Assembly: GCF_003710985.1 (NCBI RefSeq)
Contig: NZ_RHHT01000029.1
Coordinates: 59,870 to 123,869, forward strand
Length of the DNA stretch: 64,000 nt
Reading direction: 5' to 3'
DNA from: Brevibacillus panacihumi
GTDB taxonomy: Bacteria > Bacillota > Bacilli > Brevibacillales > Brevibacillaceae
Part shown: positions 33,875 to 43,700 of the stretch, one piece after another
Layout: each line of letters begins with the position of its first letter
Numbering within the stretch: the stretch's first letter is position 1
Translations under genes and position numbers: made by a program
The notes under the pieces: model-generated
Told to the model about the DNA's origin: nothing
Database searches by the model: none
The model's input: only the letters and a program-made list of their open reading frames with translations

Positions 33875-35615
33875 TTATACCTGTAATTCGAACTGCTTGG
33901 AATACAGATGTGCATACGCTCCGTCGCGTCTAAGTAACTCTTCGTGTGTGCCCTGCTCTGCAATTCCGTCTTTGGTTAATACGATTATCCGGTCTGCATT
34001 GCGGATCGTAGACAGGCGGGGCAATGACGATCGTTGTACGCCCTTTTGCTAACCGTTCCAGCGATTCCTTGATAATACTCTCACTTTCGTTATCCAGAGC
34101 GCTCGTTGCCTCATCCAAAATGAGGACAGGCGGATTCTTCAAGAAGACGCGGGCGATACTTAGTCGCTGCTTTTGGCCTCCAGACAGCTTCACACCGCGT
34201 TGCCCAATCTCGGAGTTGTAGCCGTCTGGCAAGCTCATGATAAAGTCATGGGCATTTGCGTGCCTGGCTGCCGCAATAATTTCTTCATCGCTCGCCTCCG
34301 GATTCCCGTAGCGGATATTTTCCATCACCGTTCCGGCAAAGAGGTAGACATCCTGCTGTACGACGCCGATGTTTTTCCTGAGCGACTGCAGATCGATATC
34401 CCGAACGTCGGTCCCATCTAGCAACACGTTGCCAGTTGTCACATCATATGAGCGGGGAATAAGCGAACATATTGTCGTTTTTCCCGCACCGGACGGGCCG
34501 ACTAGCGCAACATACTCTCCCGGCCTTACTGTCAGCGAGAGGTTTGTGAAGACATCGTCCAAATGGTCTTCATAGCGGAAGGAAACTTGCTGAAACACAA
34601 TTTCGCCATGTACCTCTCGCAGGATGATGGCGTTTTCTTTGCTTTCGATTGCCGGCTTCAGATTCATGATTTCCATAAAGCGCTGAAAGCCCGTGATCCC
34701 TTCCTGAAAAAGTGTGCTCATTTGGGTCAGCCGTTGAATCGGCTCTACCAAAAAGCTGATATACAATAAAAACGTGATCAAATCCGCTAAGTCCAACGTT
34801 TGGTTGACGATACTGGCACTGCCACAAATAATCAGGGTGATGGTAATCAGCTGGATAAACGTCTCAACACCATTGTAGAAATACGCTTCAGCCTTGTACG
34901 TATTCTTGCGACTGTCGAGAAAACGATTATTTTCTCGGTTAAATTTCTCGATCTCGACGTGTTCGTTCGCAAATGATTTTACGACTCGAATTCCAGCTAA
35001 ACTATCCTCCACCTGGGCGTTCACGTCCCCGATCCGCTCTTTGTTTCTTCTTAATGCCCGATTCAGCTTCTTATTAAAATACATGACGAAGATCGTTAAG
35101 AATGGGAAAAAACAGAAAACCGCAATCGTCAAAGGAGCGTTTATAGAAAACAAAATGACAATTGCCCCAATAAAGCGGATGAAATATTTCAGGTAGTCTT
35201 CCGGTCCGTGATGATACAGCTCGGCAAGCATCAACAGGTCGTTCGTGATGCGCGACATGAGCTGTCCCGTCTTTTCCTTATCGTAAAAGCTGGTAGAGAG
35301 CTTTTGCATATGCGCAAACAGCTCGCTTCGCAAGTCTCTTTCCATGCGAGCACCGATCTCATGACCTTTATAGTCCACAAAAAAATTCCCGATATTCTGG
35401 ATCGCGACCAAAACGAGCATCAGCGCTCCAATCCAATACACTTCACTGAGGGCAGTGGACAAATCTCCTTCGAGAACATCCTTCGTAATGTATCGAACGA
35501 GCAGCGGAAATGCCAACGTCACAGCAGATACGAGAACAGCACACCCCAATACCGCAAGAAACAGCATTGCATACGGCCTGTAATAAGATAAAAATTTTTT
35601 TATTGGAAAATGCAT
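33875..35615 (-). pseudogene. ABC exporter (fused permease-ATPase) with a 2-bp frameshift at the switch histidine
   Basis: An MsbA/YfiC-type multidrug-like exporter, about 580 residues if repaired: six membrane helices (residues 1-310), then ATPase with Walker A GPSGAGKTT, signature LSGGQKQRLSIA and Walker B VLILDEATSALD. After TTIVIA the frame is lost near 34018-34022, where AHRLST is expected. The DNA reads GCCCCGCCTG instead of GCCCACCGCCTG, a loss of two bases (AC or CA). In the next frame the normal ending continues: [20 protein letters not shown] to a stop at 33875-33877. As written the product ends abnormally and lacks the catalytic switch histidine. Pseudogene or sequencing error. Confidence 0.85.
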
Positions 35616-35784
35616 GAGTTACCCCTCTTTAGTGTTTTTTTCATAAACACAATATAAGGGGGTACAACGTTTAGAAATTAAGAACGTGTTCCACCCTTAT
35701 CTCTTTTCACGGGTTGATTTTTCATGTTTTTCATATAAATTGCCTCCCTATTGGTTGATATTCCCAGTATAATCGATTTCATTT

Positions 35785-35830
35785 AAAAAAAGATCCCAAT
35801 TTCTCATGTGATCACTGAGAAATTGGGATC
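35785..35830 (-). terminator. Terminator of the LacI-controlled gene cluster
   Basis: On the minus strand GATCCCAATTTCTCA pairs with TGAGAAATTGGGATC, followed by seven T residues. It closes the long minus-strand cluster. Confidence 0.9.
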
Positions 35831-35835
35831 TGACA

Positions 35836-37017
35836 CTACCTCAAATAAGCCAACGCCAAGGCGATATAGTAGCGAATGGAATCCAGGTACTTCTCAACCT
35901 CTACCCATTCATCCGGCTGATGCGCCATGCTGGGCTCGCCCGGGCCGTAGATCAGAACGGGAATGCCGCTCAGATTCGGCTGATAGATAGAAGCATCTGT
36001 GTAGTAATTGACCCCGCGAGGCGCAGCATCCTCCGCCATTCCCGCCACCTTCATGGCAGTGCGAATGAAGGGATCATCAGACGGCGTATCGACATAAGAC
36101 ATGTCATTCAAGATTTTGAGCTGATAAGACGCCGCCAGGGACGCTTTTTGGGCGAGCCGCCCGATATCTTCGAGAATCCGCTCATGGCTTTGCCCCGGAA
36201 CGGTGCGTATATCGAGGGTCACGCTGCACTGATCGGGCACGACGTTGGGGCTGACGCCGCCGCGAATCATTCCGATGTTCAGCGTAGAGCCGCCGAGGAT
36301 GGCATGAGGCTCATGCTCCAGCCGATAAGCATTCAGCTCCGCGATGAAACGATGAATCGCCTGGATCGCGTTGATGCCGTGATCCGGCATGGAGCCGTGC
36401 GCCGTCTTGCCGTACATGGTCACCTCAAGCCAGAGCGCGCCTTTATGGGCGACGATGACCTGATTGGCGGTAGGTTCGCTGACCACGATCGCAGAAGCAT
36501 GATCGATCTGGCCTTTCTTCACCACTTCCTTGGCTCCCAGACAGTCTACTTCTTCTCCTACTGTCCCTGCAAAAAGCAGATTTCCAGGCAGCGAGATCCC
36601 CGACTTGGCGAGGCATTCCATAGCGATGATCATCGCTGCGACACCGCTTTTCATGTCCGTCGTGCCGCGGCCGTAGATGCGGTCGCCTACTCGTTGACCC
36701 GCAAACGGGGGATACGTCCATTCCACCCCTCCGACGGGAACGGTATCAAAATGCCCGCTGAAAACCAGGGTTTTCCCCTGATCCCTGACTGCTTTCTCTG
36801 AAGGCTTGCCATACAGGGAAATGAGCAGATTGGCCCGATCCTCTGTCACCAAGTCCATCTCCATGTGCAGCCCGCTGTCCTGCAGCCGCTTCTGAATCGC
36901 TTCTGCTACGGCCCGCTCCGCTCCAGGCGGATTCACACTGTTGATCTGGAGGAGCGACTGCAAAAAAGCGACTGCATCTGCTTGATCCACTTGTGCAAAC
37001 AGATCATTGGCATTCAT
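35836..37017 (-). CDS. M20-family peptidase/deacylase (ArgE/DapE-like), first copy
   Basis: A 393-residue zinc hydrolase. Metal-binding blocks are clear: SGHFDTVPVG (His, Asp), YGRGTTDMKSG (Asp), VGEEVDCLGA (Glu-Glu) and a later dimerisation domain. The M20 family removes acyl groups from amino acids or cuts small peptides. The start at 37017 forms a 4-bp ATGA overlap with the kinase gene, showing an operon. It is about one-third similar to the second M20 gene at 42378. The substrate is probably linked to the pathway described by its neighbours. Confidence 0.9.
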   Translation of the reverse strand: MNANDLFAQVDQADAVAFLQSLLQINSVNPPGAERAVAEAIQKRLQDSGLHMEMDLVTEDRANLLISLYGKPSEKAVRDQGKTLVFSGHFDTVPVGGVEWTYPPFAGQRVGDRIYGRGTTDMKSGVAAMIIAMECLAKSGISLPGNLLFAGTVGEEVDCLGAKEVVKKGQIDHASAIVVSEPTANQVIVAHKGALWLEVTMYGKTAHGSMPDHGINAIQAIHRFIAELNAYRLEHEPHAILGGSTLNIGMIRGGVSPNVVPDQCSVTLDIRTVPGQSHERILEDIGRLAQKASLAASYQLKILNDMSYVDTPSDDPFIRTAMKVAGMAEDAAPRGVNYYTDASIYQPNLSGIPVLIYGPGEPSMAHQPDEWVEVEKYLDSIRYYIALALAYLR

Positions 37018-37934
37018 TTTTCCAAGACCTCCCCTTCCCAGGCATGCGGCAATCCCGTCCTCGCTCCGACCTGCTGTACCACGCGCGCGCCCAGGGTAAT
37101 GCCTGCCCGCAAGATTTTTTCCTTCTCCCAACCTCGTAGAAAACCATACAGCACGCCGACGGCAAAAGCATCTCCCGAACCAGTAGAATCTACCGCTTTG
37201 ACTGGCAGAGAGGGAAGGAAGATGCTTGTCCTTGCTGAGTCCGTACCGGATACAGCAGAGCTGTACAGCGCTCCCTCTCCGCCCATTTTCACAAAGATCT
37301 CCTTCGCGCCACGTCGATGCAAATCCTGCAAGGCATCTTCCAACTCCTGATCGCCAACCAAATCCTGCAGCTCCGATCGGTTTACAAACAGGATGTCCGT
37401 CCGGGAAAGCAGCGGTTCGAGCGGCTTCAGCCCTTTTTTGGTCAACAGGGAGCTGGGGTCAAAGGATATGCGCAGACGCGGGTTTCGTTCTTTCCAGGCG
37501 AAAAGCTGATCCGCAATCGGCAGATGCGGGCTGCTCAGATGCAGGAAGTCAAGCTCTTGGCAAAAGTCCTCGGGGATCCGGTTCACCTCGTACTGCACAT
37601 TGGCTCCCGGATACGTATACATGGTGCGCAGCCCTTCTTGGTCCACCAGCACCATCACCATTCCGGACGAAACGTCGTCGACGATCTGGATGTGGTCCAG
37701 GCGCACCTTTTCCATGCTGTCCAACAAAAAGGAGGTGTAGGCATGCTGACCGACCGCTCCGAGAAAATACACTTCTTCCCCCAAACGCGAAAGACCAACA
37801 GCGACATTCGCTGCTGATCCTCCAGGCAAAAATTGCAGGTTGCTCACTTCGGTCTCCTGATCAACTTCTGCGAAGGCGTCAACCTGACAGATGATATCTG
37901 TATTGACGAAACCATGTACGGCGATTTTACCCAT
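37014..37934 (-). CDS. PfkB-family sugar kinase
   Basis: A 306-residue carbohydrate kinase of the ribokinase fold, lacking a specific assignment. Signatures: GGSAANVAVGLSRLGEEVYF (PfkB pattern 1) and the ATP/anion-hole motif DSTGSGDAFAVGVLYGFL (pattern 2, catalytic Asp in GSGDAF). It phosphorylates a sugar or nucleoside-like compound. It is the second kinase in the cluster; the other is RbsK-like at 44473. Start at 37934 (MGKIAVHGF). Confidence 0.88.
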   Translation of the reverse strand: MGKIAVHGFVNTDIICQVDAFAEVDQETEVSNLQFLPGGSAANVAVGLSRLGEEVYFLGAVGQHAYTSFLLDSMEKVRLDHIQIVDDVSSGMVMVLVDQEGLRTMYTYPGANVQYEVNRIPEDFCQELDFLHLSSPHLPIADQLFAWKERNPRLRISFDPSSLLTKKGLKPLEPLLSRTDILFVNRSELQDLVGDQELEDALQDLHRRGAKEIFVKMGGEGALYSSAVSGTDSARTSIFLPSLPVKAVDSTGSGDAFAVGVLYGFLRGWEKEKILRAGITLGARVVQQVGARTGLPHAWEGEVLEK

Positions 37935-37948
37935 GATCGGCCCCCAAC

Positions 37949-38788
37949 CTATCGCAAGGAATGAACCTGATCCATGAAGCGTTTCACCTTTTCGGTGTCC
38001 ACGCGCTCCCACCAGTTGCCGTTCTCTTTCAAATAGCTGCCGACAATCGCGCCATCTGCGACAGACAGGATCTTCTTCGCGTTCTCAGCGGTCATCCCGC
38101 TGCCGATGATCACCGGGAGGGAGGCGTTTTCCTTGATTCCCGTAATCTCATCCAACGAAGTTTCATCCCCGGTGCGGTTTCCGGTCGCGATCAAAATATC
38201 TGCATCGAAGAATTCATTGTCCCGCGTCTGCTCCGACAAGCTGCGATCCGCGACAATCGCGTGACTGCCATGCTTCACATGGACGTCCGCGAGAATTTTG
38301 ATGTCGTCTCCGAAAAGGCGCGCCTTGTAGCGCATCGCTTTGGCTGAAGCGCCTTCGACAAAGCCCTCATTGGCGATATAGGCGTTCACCCACTGGTTGG
38401 AGCGAACCCATCTGGCCTGGATCGCCTTTGCGATCGCGATGGCAGGCACGACAGCATTCGCCAGACAGTTTACGCCGATCGGCACTGTGGACATCTTTTT
38501 CAGCTCGACGCCGACTGCCGTCATCGCGGCGACTGTCTCGTAACCGAAGTCTTCCGGCTTGGGAAAAGGAAGATCCCAGGCGTTCTCGATTTGCAGGCCG
38601 TCAATACCGCCTTCAATCAATCGGCGGGCATCCTCAAGCGCAAAGTCGATCATTTCCTGAACAGACTCCCCTTTGTAGTGGGGCGAGCCTGGCAATGGCT
38701 TGAGATGGATCATCCCGATAATCGGTTTTTTTACAGGAAGGATTTCGAGTAATGCATTCTTTTTTGGGGGGAATATTCCTCCGCTCAT
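37949..38788 (-). CDS. BtpA/SgcQ-family barrel protein
   Basis: A 279-residue TIM-barrel protein of the BtpA family (SgcQ in Escherichia coli). Blocks seen: KPIIGMIHLKPLPGSPHY at the N-terminus, ADVHVKHGSHAIVADRSLSE, and LPVIIGSGMTAENAKKIL. BtpA was described in cyanobacteria as a photosystem I biogenesis factor, which cannot apply here; SgcQ lies in a sugar-uptake operon. A sugar-phosphate or nucleotide-sugar role in the adjacent pathway is inferred. A GTG at 38797 and an ATG at 38788 are both possible starts. Confidence 0.85.
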   Translation of the reverse strand: MSGGIFPPKKNALLEILPVKKPIIGMIHLKPLPGSPHYKGESVQEMIDFALEDARRLIEGGIDGLQIENAWDLPFPKPEDFGYETVAAMTAVGVELKKMSTVPIGVNCLANAVVPAIAIAKAIQARWVRSNQWVNAYIANEGFVEGASAKAMRYKARLFGDDIKILADVHVKHGSHAIVADRSLSEQTRDNEFFDADILIATGNRTGDETSLDEITGIKENASLPVIIGSGMTAENAKKILSVADGAIVGSYLKENGNWWERVDTEKVKRFMDQVHSLR

Positions 38789-38797
38789 TCCAATCAC

Positions 38798-39799
38798 CTA
38801 CACGCTCATTTTTTTTCTTGCCTTGATCGAATTCAGCCATACAGCCAGCAAGATCACGACACCCTTGATCATGAGCTGATTGTAAGAAGACACATCCAAA
38901 AGGTTTAATCCGTTGTTGAGAATCGAGATGATGGCGACACCCATCAAGGTGCCGACGATCTTCCCTTCCCCGCCGAACAGGTTGGCGCCGCCCAGAACTA
39001 CGGCTGCGATGGCGTCCAGCTCAGATCCGGTACCGGAGTTGGGCGAGCCTGTAGAGAGACGGGAAGCGAGGATAATCCCGGCAATCGACATGATCGCTCC
39101 GCCGAGGACGTACACACCGGTTTTGACCCAGTTGACATTGATCCCGCATAGTCTCGCTGCTTCTTCGTTGTCTCCGATCATGTAGACATAGCGTCCAAAC
39201 CGGGTATGGGACAAGAGGATATGGCCGATGATGACGACGATCACCATGATAATGACCGGAATCGGAATCGGTCCGATGTAGCCGCGTCCCAGCGCCCGAA
39301 AAGTCGCGTCGCTTACCGCAATCGGATTCCCTTGCGTATACACGAAGGCAAGACCGGAGAGAATCGTCGTCATCCCCAGAGTCACGATGAACGGCGGGAT
39401 TTTTTGCGTCGAGACAACTCCCCCGATGAACAATCCGATAAGTCCGCCGATCATGATCGCGAGAAGCACCGCGAGCGGAATTGGCACTCCCGCCACAATC
39501 AGCCCGCTGACGGCCACGCCGCTGACAGCGATTTGCGAGCCGGCACTCAGGTCGATCCCCCCGGTAATGATGATGAACGTCATCGCCACCGCCATGATGC
39601 ACAGCACCGTAGCTTGACGGGTCACATTGATCAGGTTGTCAACCGTTAAAAAATCAGTCGTCACGATGGACAAGATGACGAAAAGCAACACAAGGCCAAT
39701 CATGGTGCTGCCCTTGTCGAAGATGAGATACAGCGTTTGCTTCCAGTTGTTTGGCTTATTTTGGGTGATTTCCAGCTCAGTTGACGTTCCTTTAGGCAC
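38798..39799 (-). CDS. Sugar ABC transporter permease (RbsC-like)
   Basis: A 333-residue membrane permease with about ten helices and the family block VTGGIDLSAGSQIAVSG-like (FIIITGGIDLSAGS) and DAIAAVVLGGANLFGGEGKI. It forms the channel for import of a pentose or similar sugar, with the ATPase gene overlapping its GTG start and the RbsB-like binding protein. Genes are ordered SBP, ATPase, permease on the minus strand. Confidence 0.92.
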   Translation of the reverse strand: MPKGTSTELEITQNKPNNWKQTLYLIFDKGSTMIGLVLLFVILSIVTTDFLTVDNLINVTRQATVLCIMAVAMTFIIITGGIDLSAGSQIAVSGVAVSGLIVAGVPIPLAVLLAIMIGGLIGLFIGGVVSTQKIPPFIVTLGMTTILSGLAFVYTQGNPIAVSDATFRALGRGYIGPIPIPVIIMVIVVIIGHILLSHTRFGRYVYMIGDNEEAARLCGINVNWVKTGVYVLGGAIMSIAGIILASRLSTGSPNSGTGSELDAIAAVVLGGANLFGGEGKIVGTLMGVAIISILNNGLNLLDVSSYNQLMIKGVVILLAVWLNSIKARKKMSV

Positions 39800-41294
39800 T
39801 TACTCCACCCCCAAATGCGAGTTTCAGTATGTTGTCAGGTGTAATGGATGACTTCTCCAAAAAGCCGGCGATGGAGCCTTCGCGCATGACGAGAACCCGG
39901 TCGCTCATCCCGACGATTTCCGGGATTTCCGATGAGATCATGATAATGGCGACGCCCTGTTGGGCAAGCTGGCTGATCTGGGCGAAAATCTCTGCCTTCG
40001 CCCCGACGTCCACCCCGCGGCACGGCTCGTCCAGGATGAGAATGCGCGGCTCCTGGATAATCCAGCGGGAGAGAATGGCTTTTTGCTGATTGCCTCCGCT
40101 CAGACTGGAGATCGGCTGTTCCAGTGTAGCTGTCTTGATGTTCAGCTTCTGCCGGTATTCCTCCGCGACTTTTTTCTCGGCGGTTTGCTGGACCAGCAGG
40201 TATTTCACATATTTTTTCAGGTTGGACATCGTGATGTTGGCACGTACGCTCTGCTTCAGCGCCAAACCTGTTTCCTTGCGATTTTCTGTTACAAACCCCA
40301 GTCCCAGCCTGATTGCGTCGGACGGATTGCGAATCTCTACCTTCTGATCCTCGATGAATACGTCTCCGGTATCCTTCGCCAGCATGCCGAACAAGGCTTT
40401 GGCGATCTCGGAACGGCCTGCACCGACCAGTCCGGCAATCCCCAGAATTTCCCCTTTGCGCACTTCAAAGCTGATGTCCTTCAATACACCTTGTTTGGAA
40501 AGGTTCTCGACACGAAGGATGGGCTTGCCCAATTCTACTTCCACTTTGTTGAAGTAGTCCGTCACTTTGCGATTGACCATCAACTCTACCAAGGAGTCGA
40601 CATTTTTTACCTCGCTCAATGGAATCGTTTTGATATGAGTCCCATCGCGCAGGACTGTTACCGTATCACAGATTCGGAATATTTCGTCCATGCGGTGCGA
40701 AATGTACAGAATGCTGACGCCCTTTTTCTTCAATTCCTCAACCAGGGATAGCAGCACTTCTGTCTCCCTCTCGGAGAGTGAAGACGTCGGTTCGTCCATA
40801 ATCAAGATTTTGGCTTGCTGAGAAATCGCGCGTGCGATCTCCACCATTTGTTTTTGTGCAATGCTCAGTTCTTTGACAAGCTGTTTCGGATTGATCTCAA
40901 GCTGCAAGGAAGCAAAAATTTCCGCGGCTGCTTTATTCATCTGTTTCCAATCGATCAATCCGAGCTTGGTGACTGGCTGAGCTCCGATAAACACATTTTC
41001 CGCTACTGTCATGTTCTTCATGACATTCAGCTCTTGATAGATACAGTGGATTCCCAGTTTTTTGGAGAGCTTCGGGTCCATCTGATCGATTTCCTGTCCC
41101 TCGAAGAAAATGCGGCCGCTGGTTTTGCTGTAAGCCCCGGTCAAGATTTTCATCAAGGTGGATTTCCCGGCTCCGTTTTCGCCGACGAGGGCATGCACGC
41201 TTCCGGGATAGACGGTTAAGGAAACATCGGAAAGTGCTTTAACCCCGGAAAATTCCTTGCTGATGTTTTGCAGCTCCAGTATGGGTGATTGCAA
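39792..41294 (-). CDS. Sugar ABC transporter ATPase (RbsA/MglA-like, two ATPase domains)
   Basis: A 500-residue double ATPase. The first domain has Walker A GENGAGKST, signature LSIAQKQM and Walker B ILIMDEPTSSLSE; the second has a degenerate loop LVGAGRSE, LSGGNQQKAILSRW and ILILDEPCRGVD. This is the standard RbsA/MglA pattern. TTG start with GGAGG seven bases upstream. An inverted repeat (41340-41372) lies between it and the binding-protein gene. Confidence 0.93.
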   Translation of the reverse strand: MQSPILELQNISKEFSGVKALSDVSLTVYPGSVHALVGENGAGKSTLMKILTGAYSKTSGRIFFEGQEIDQMDPKLSKKLGIHCIYQELNVMKNMTVAENVFIGAQPVTKLGLIDWKQMNKAAAEIFASLQLEINPKQLVKELSIAQKQMVEIARAISQQAKILIMDEPTSSLSERETEVLLSLVEELKKKGVSILYISHRMDEIFRICDTVTVLRDGTHIKTIPLSEVKNVDSLVELMVNRKVTDYFNKVEVELGKPILRVENLSKQGVLKDISFEVRKGEILGIAGLVGAGRSEIAKALFGMLAKDTGDVFIEDQKVEIRNPSDAIRLGLGFVTENRKETGLALKQSVRANITMSNLKKYVKYLLVQQTAEKKVAEEYRQKLNIKTATLEQPISSLSGGNQQKAILSRWIIQEPRILILDEPCRGVDVGAKAEIFAQISQLAQQGVAIIMISSEIPEIVGMSDRVLVMREGSIAGFLEKSSITPDNILKLAFGGGVSA

Positions 41295-41339
41295 ACAGAT
41301 CCCTCCCTCCGCATGATGTGGAGTATTTCGTATGGAGTG

Positions 41340-41372
41340 GGGGCTCGCCTTGCCTCACGCCGGTCGAGCCCC
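41340..41372 (-). other. Intercistronic hairpin between binding protein and ATPase genes
   Basis: GGGGCTCG pairs with CGAGCCCC around a 17-base loop, without a T tract on the minus strand. In many transport operons such a structure protects the binding-protein message; that role is inferred. Confidence 0.5.
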
Positions 41373-41381
41373 GATTCTTGC

Positions 41382-42356
41382 TTACTTTTTGAAGTATTCG
41401 TCTACGTTGGACTTGTCCATCAGAATAACTGGGATGCTGATGTTTTTCTCAAGCTGTTTGCCGTTGATCGCTTCGATCGCAGCTTTGACTGCTTCTTCCC
41501 CGATTTTTTCCGGCTGTTGCTGAATCATCGCCAGGATCTTGTCGTTGCGGATGCCTTCTGCCGCTTCCGGAGTCACGTCGAAGCCGACGATTTTGGTTTT
41601 GGTGTTGTTCGCGGATTCGAGAGCTGCCAACGCACCGAGGACGCTGTTTTCAGCAGTAGCGTAGATGTAGTCTACGTCAGGGTTCGCCTGCAGGATGTTC
41701 TCTACGGTAGCCATGGATTTTTCACGGTCGTAGCCAGGCTGGTCGTTCAGGATTTCCACGCCTTTTGCATCAGCGAGAACTTCCTTGAAGCCGTTCAGAC
41801 GCTCTTTTTGCACGAAGGATTGCACGTGCGTCACAACTGCGATTTTTACATCTTTTCCGTTTGCTTCAATCTGTTTTTTCAGATGCTCGCCGAGTTGCTT
41901 GCCCGCTTCGTAGTTTTCTGTCCCGATGAAGGTATCTACCTTGTCGCTTGGCACCACAGAGTCAGCCGTGATGACAGGAATTCCTTTGTCCTTGGCTTCT
42001 TCCACGACCGGAACCACACCTGCGTTGTCTACCGCAAGCAGAATCAGACCATCGACGCCTTTTTGCATGTAATCCTCGACGGCGGATACTTGTTTGGCGA
42101 GATCCAGGTTCGGATCGTTGACCAGAAGCTTCACGCCTGCTTCTTCTGCTGCTTTTTTCATGCCGTTGTCGATGTCGATGAAGAATTGGTGACGCAGAGT
42201 TGCCGTCGATACCCCAATCGTAATCTCCTTTTTATCGGCAGGCGCCTCAGCGGAAGGAGTTTGAGCAGCAGGCTGTTCTCCTCCTCCTGTGCTTCCACAT
42301 CCAGCCATGATGGAGACCAATGCAGCCATTGCCAAAAGCGATACTTTTTTTACCAT
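41382..42356 (-). CDS. Sugar-binding lipoprotein (RbsB-like)
   Basis: A 324-residue exported protein of the periplasmic-binding-protein type 1 family (Peripla_BP_4). Lipobox SIMAGCGS near residue 20, then ITIGVSTATLRHQFFIDIDN, DGLILLAVDNAGVVPVVEEA, KGIPVITADSVVP, and EGIRNDKILAMIQQQPEKIG. It captures a sugar outside the cell for the RbsA/RbsC-like pair downstream. GGGGG precedes the ATG. Which sugar is bound is unknown. Confidence 0.9.
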   Translation of the reverse strand: MVKKVSLLAMAALVSIMAGCGSTGGGEQPAAQTPSAEAPADKKEITIGVSTATLRHQFFIDIDNGMKKAAEEAGVKLLVNDPNLDLAKQVSAVEDYMQKGVDGLILLAVDNAGVVPVVEEAKDKGIPVITADSVVPSDKVDTFIGTENYEAGKQLGEHLKKQIEANGKDVKIAVVTHVQSFVQKERLNGFKEVLADAKGVEILNDQPGYDREKSMATVENILQANPDVDYIYATAENSVLGALAALESANNTKTKIVGFDVTPEAAEGIRNDKILAMIQQQPEKIGEEAVKAAIEAINGKQLEKNISIPVILMDKSNVDEYFKK

Positions 42357-42377
42357 TTCTTTTTACCCCCTATTTTT

Positions 42378-43664
42378 CTATGCATTTTGGATAGAATCTA
42401 CTCCACACCAGGAAACGATGAAACGGGCGTATACCTCAATCAGCTTCAAGAATTGGTCGACTGGCACCGATTCGTCGATGCAGTGGCATTGACGCGGATC
42501 GCCGCAGCCGAGAATGATGGTCGGGATATTGGCGAATCCGGCCAACAGACGGGCATCACAGCCAGCAGGCATGCCTTCGATGATCACCTCATCCTCCAGC
42601 ACCTCACCGAGAACCTGCTTCGCTTCCTGGATCAAAGGATGCGTCACAGGGGTTTCAAACGGAAAGCCCTCCTGGTACACGGTCACCTGCGGCGGATGCT
42701 CCCGAAGCCATTCGTCTCCGCGAACGACCCGATCGATCGCATCCAGCACCTGCTGGTGTACGCGGTCGCGTGTCACTTGATACGGCTCTCCCTGCCGCGG
42801 CTGGTAGTGAAGGCAGGTCTTCAACGTGCAGGAACCCGGAACGACAGAGCCCGCGATGCCGCCATTGATCTCTCCCAGATTAATCGTAGGTCCCGGCAGC
42901 AGCGGATGTCTTTGCGTCATCAGCCAGTGATGCTCCAGCTCCTTGATTGACTGATAGATCTTGATCGCCTTGTCGATGGCATTGACGCCTTCCCATAGTT
43001 GACTGGAGTGCAGGCTTTTCCCATCCACCTTGATCTCGTGGAACAAAAAGCCCATATGCGCCGGCTGGATGTGCAGTTGCGTAGGCTCCCCGACAATCGC
43101 CGCATCGGCTGTGTAGCCGCGCTCGACGCAAGCCAGGGTCCCGTTCCCGCCGCCCTCCTCGTCCACCACAGACTGGATGATCAGATCTCCCTTGAGCTTT
43201 ACGCCCATGGTGTGGAGCACTTCTGCCGCCATGATCATCGCGGCCAGAGAAGCTTTCATGTCAGTCGATCCCAGACCGTACAAGACGTCACCCTTCACCT
43301 CGCCGGAGAAAGGATCGTCCTTCCATTTGTCCCGGTCGCCATACGGCATCGTATCGATGTGGCCGTTCAGAATCAGCGATCTTCCGTTTCCAGTGCCTTT
43401 CAGCGTGCCGACGATGTTGGGGCGGCCTTCGTTGTTGTGTCCCAGATTGGCCCCAGGGTACTTCTTGATCTTTTCATCCTCTACGCAAAACTCGTCAATC
43501 ACAAAGCCCAGCTGCTCCAAGCGTTTCTTGATGATGGCTTGTCCGGCCTGCTCGTTTCCGCCCAGAACTCCGTGGCCGATCACCTGCGTATCTGTCTGGA
43601 CCAGCTCGGAGAGGAAACGAATGTAGGCATCCTTGTTTTGCCGCACGATCTCGTTCACTTGCAC
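42378..43664 (-). CDS. M20-family peptidase/deacylase (ArgE/DapE-like), second copy
   Basis: A 428-residue zinc hydrolase: LNGHIDTMPYGD (His, Asp), YGLGSTDMKASLAAMIMA (Asp), VDEEGGGNGTLA (Glu-Glu) and the late CHCIDES block. It is longer than the first M20 in the cluster (393). It starts at a GTG after AGAAGG. Two paralogues in one cluster suggest two acyl or peptide bonds, or two related substrates. Confidence 0.9.
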   Translation of the reverse strand: MQVNEIVRQNKDAYIRFLSELVQTDTQVIGHGVLGGNEQAGQAIIKKRLEQLGFVIDEFCVEDEKIKKYPGANLGHNNEGRPNIVGTLKGTGNGRSLILNGHIDTMPYGDRDKWKDDPFSGEVKGDVLYGLGSTDMKASLAAMIMAAEVLHTMGVKLKGDLIIQSVVDEEGGGNGTLACVERGYTADAAIVGEPTQLHIQPAHMGFLFHEIKVDGKSLHSSQLWEGVNAIDKAIKIYQSIKELEHHWLMTQRHPLLPGPTINLGEINGGIAGSVVPGSCTLKTCLHYQPRQGEPYQVTRDRVHQQVLDAIDRVVRGDEWLREHPPQVTVYQEGFPFETPVTHPLIQEAKQVLGEVLEDEVIIEGMPAGCDARLLAGFANIPTIILGCGDPRQCHCIDESVPVDQFLKLIEVYARFIVSWCGVDSIQNA

Positions 43665-43700
43665 GTGAACACCTTCTCCCTCTTGTGTACTTGCCTTCTC

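Noticed and set aside
41289..42950. A 553-codon plus-strand frame
   Set aside because: It runs opposite the RbsB-like and M20 genes, which have clear family motifs, ribosome sites and starts. Long antisense frames are common here because of codon bias.
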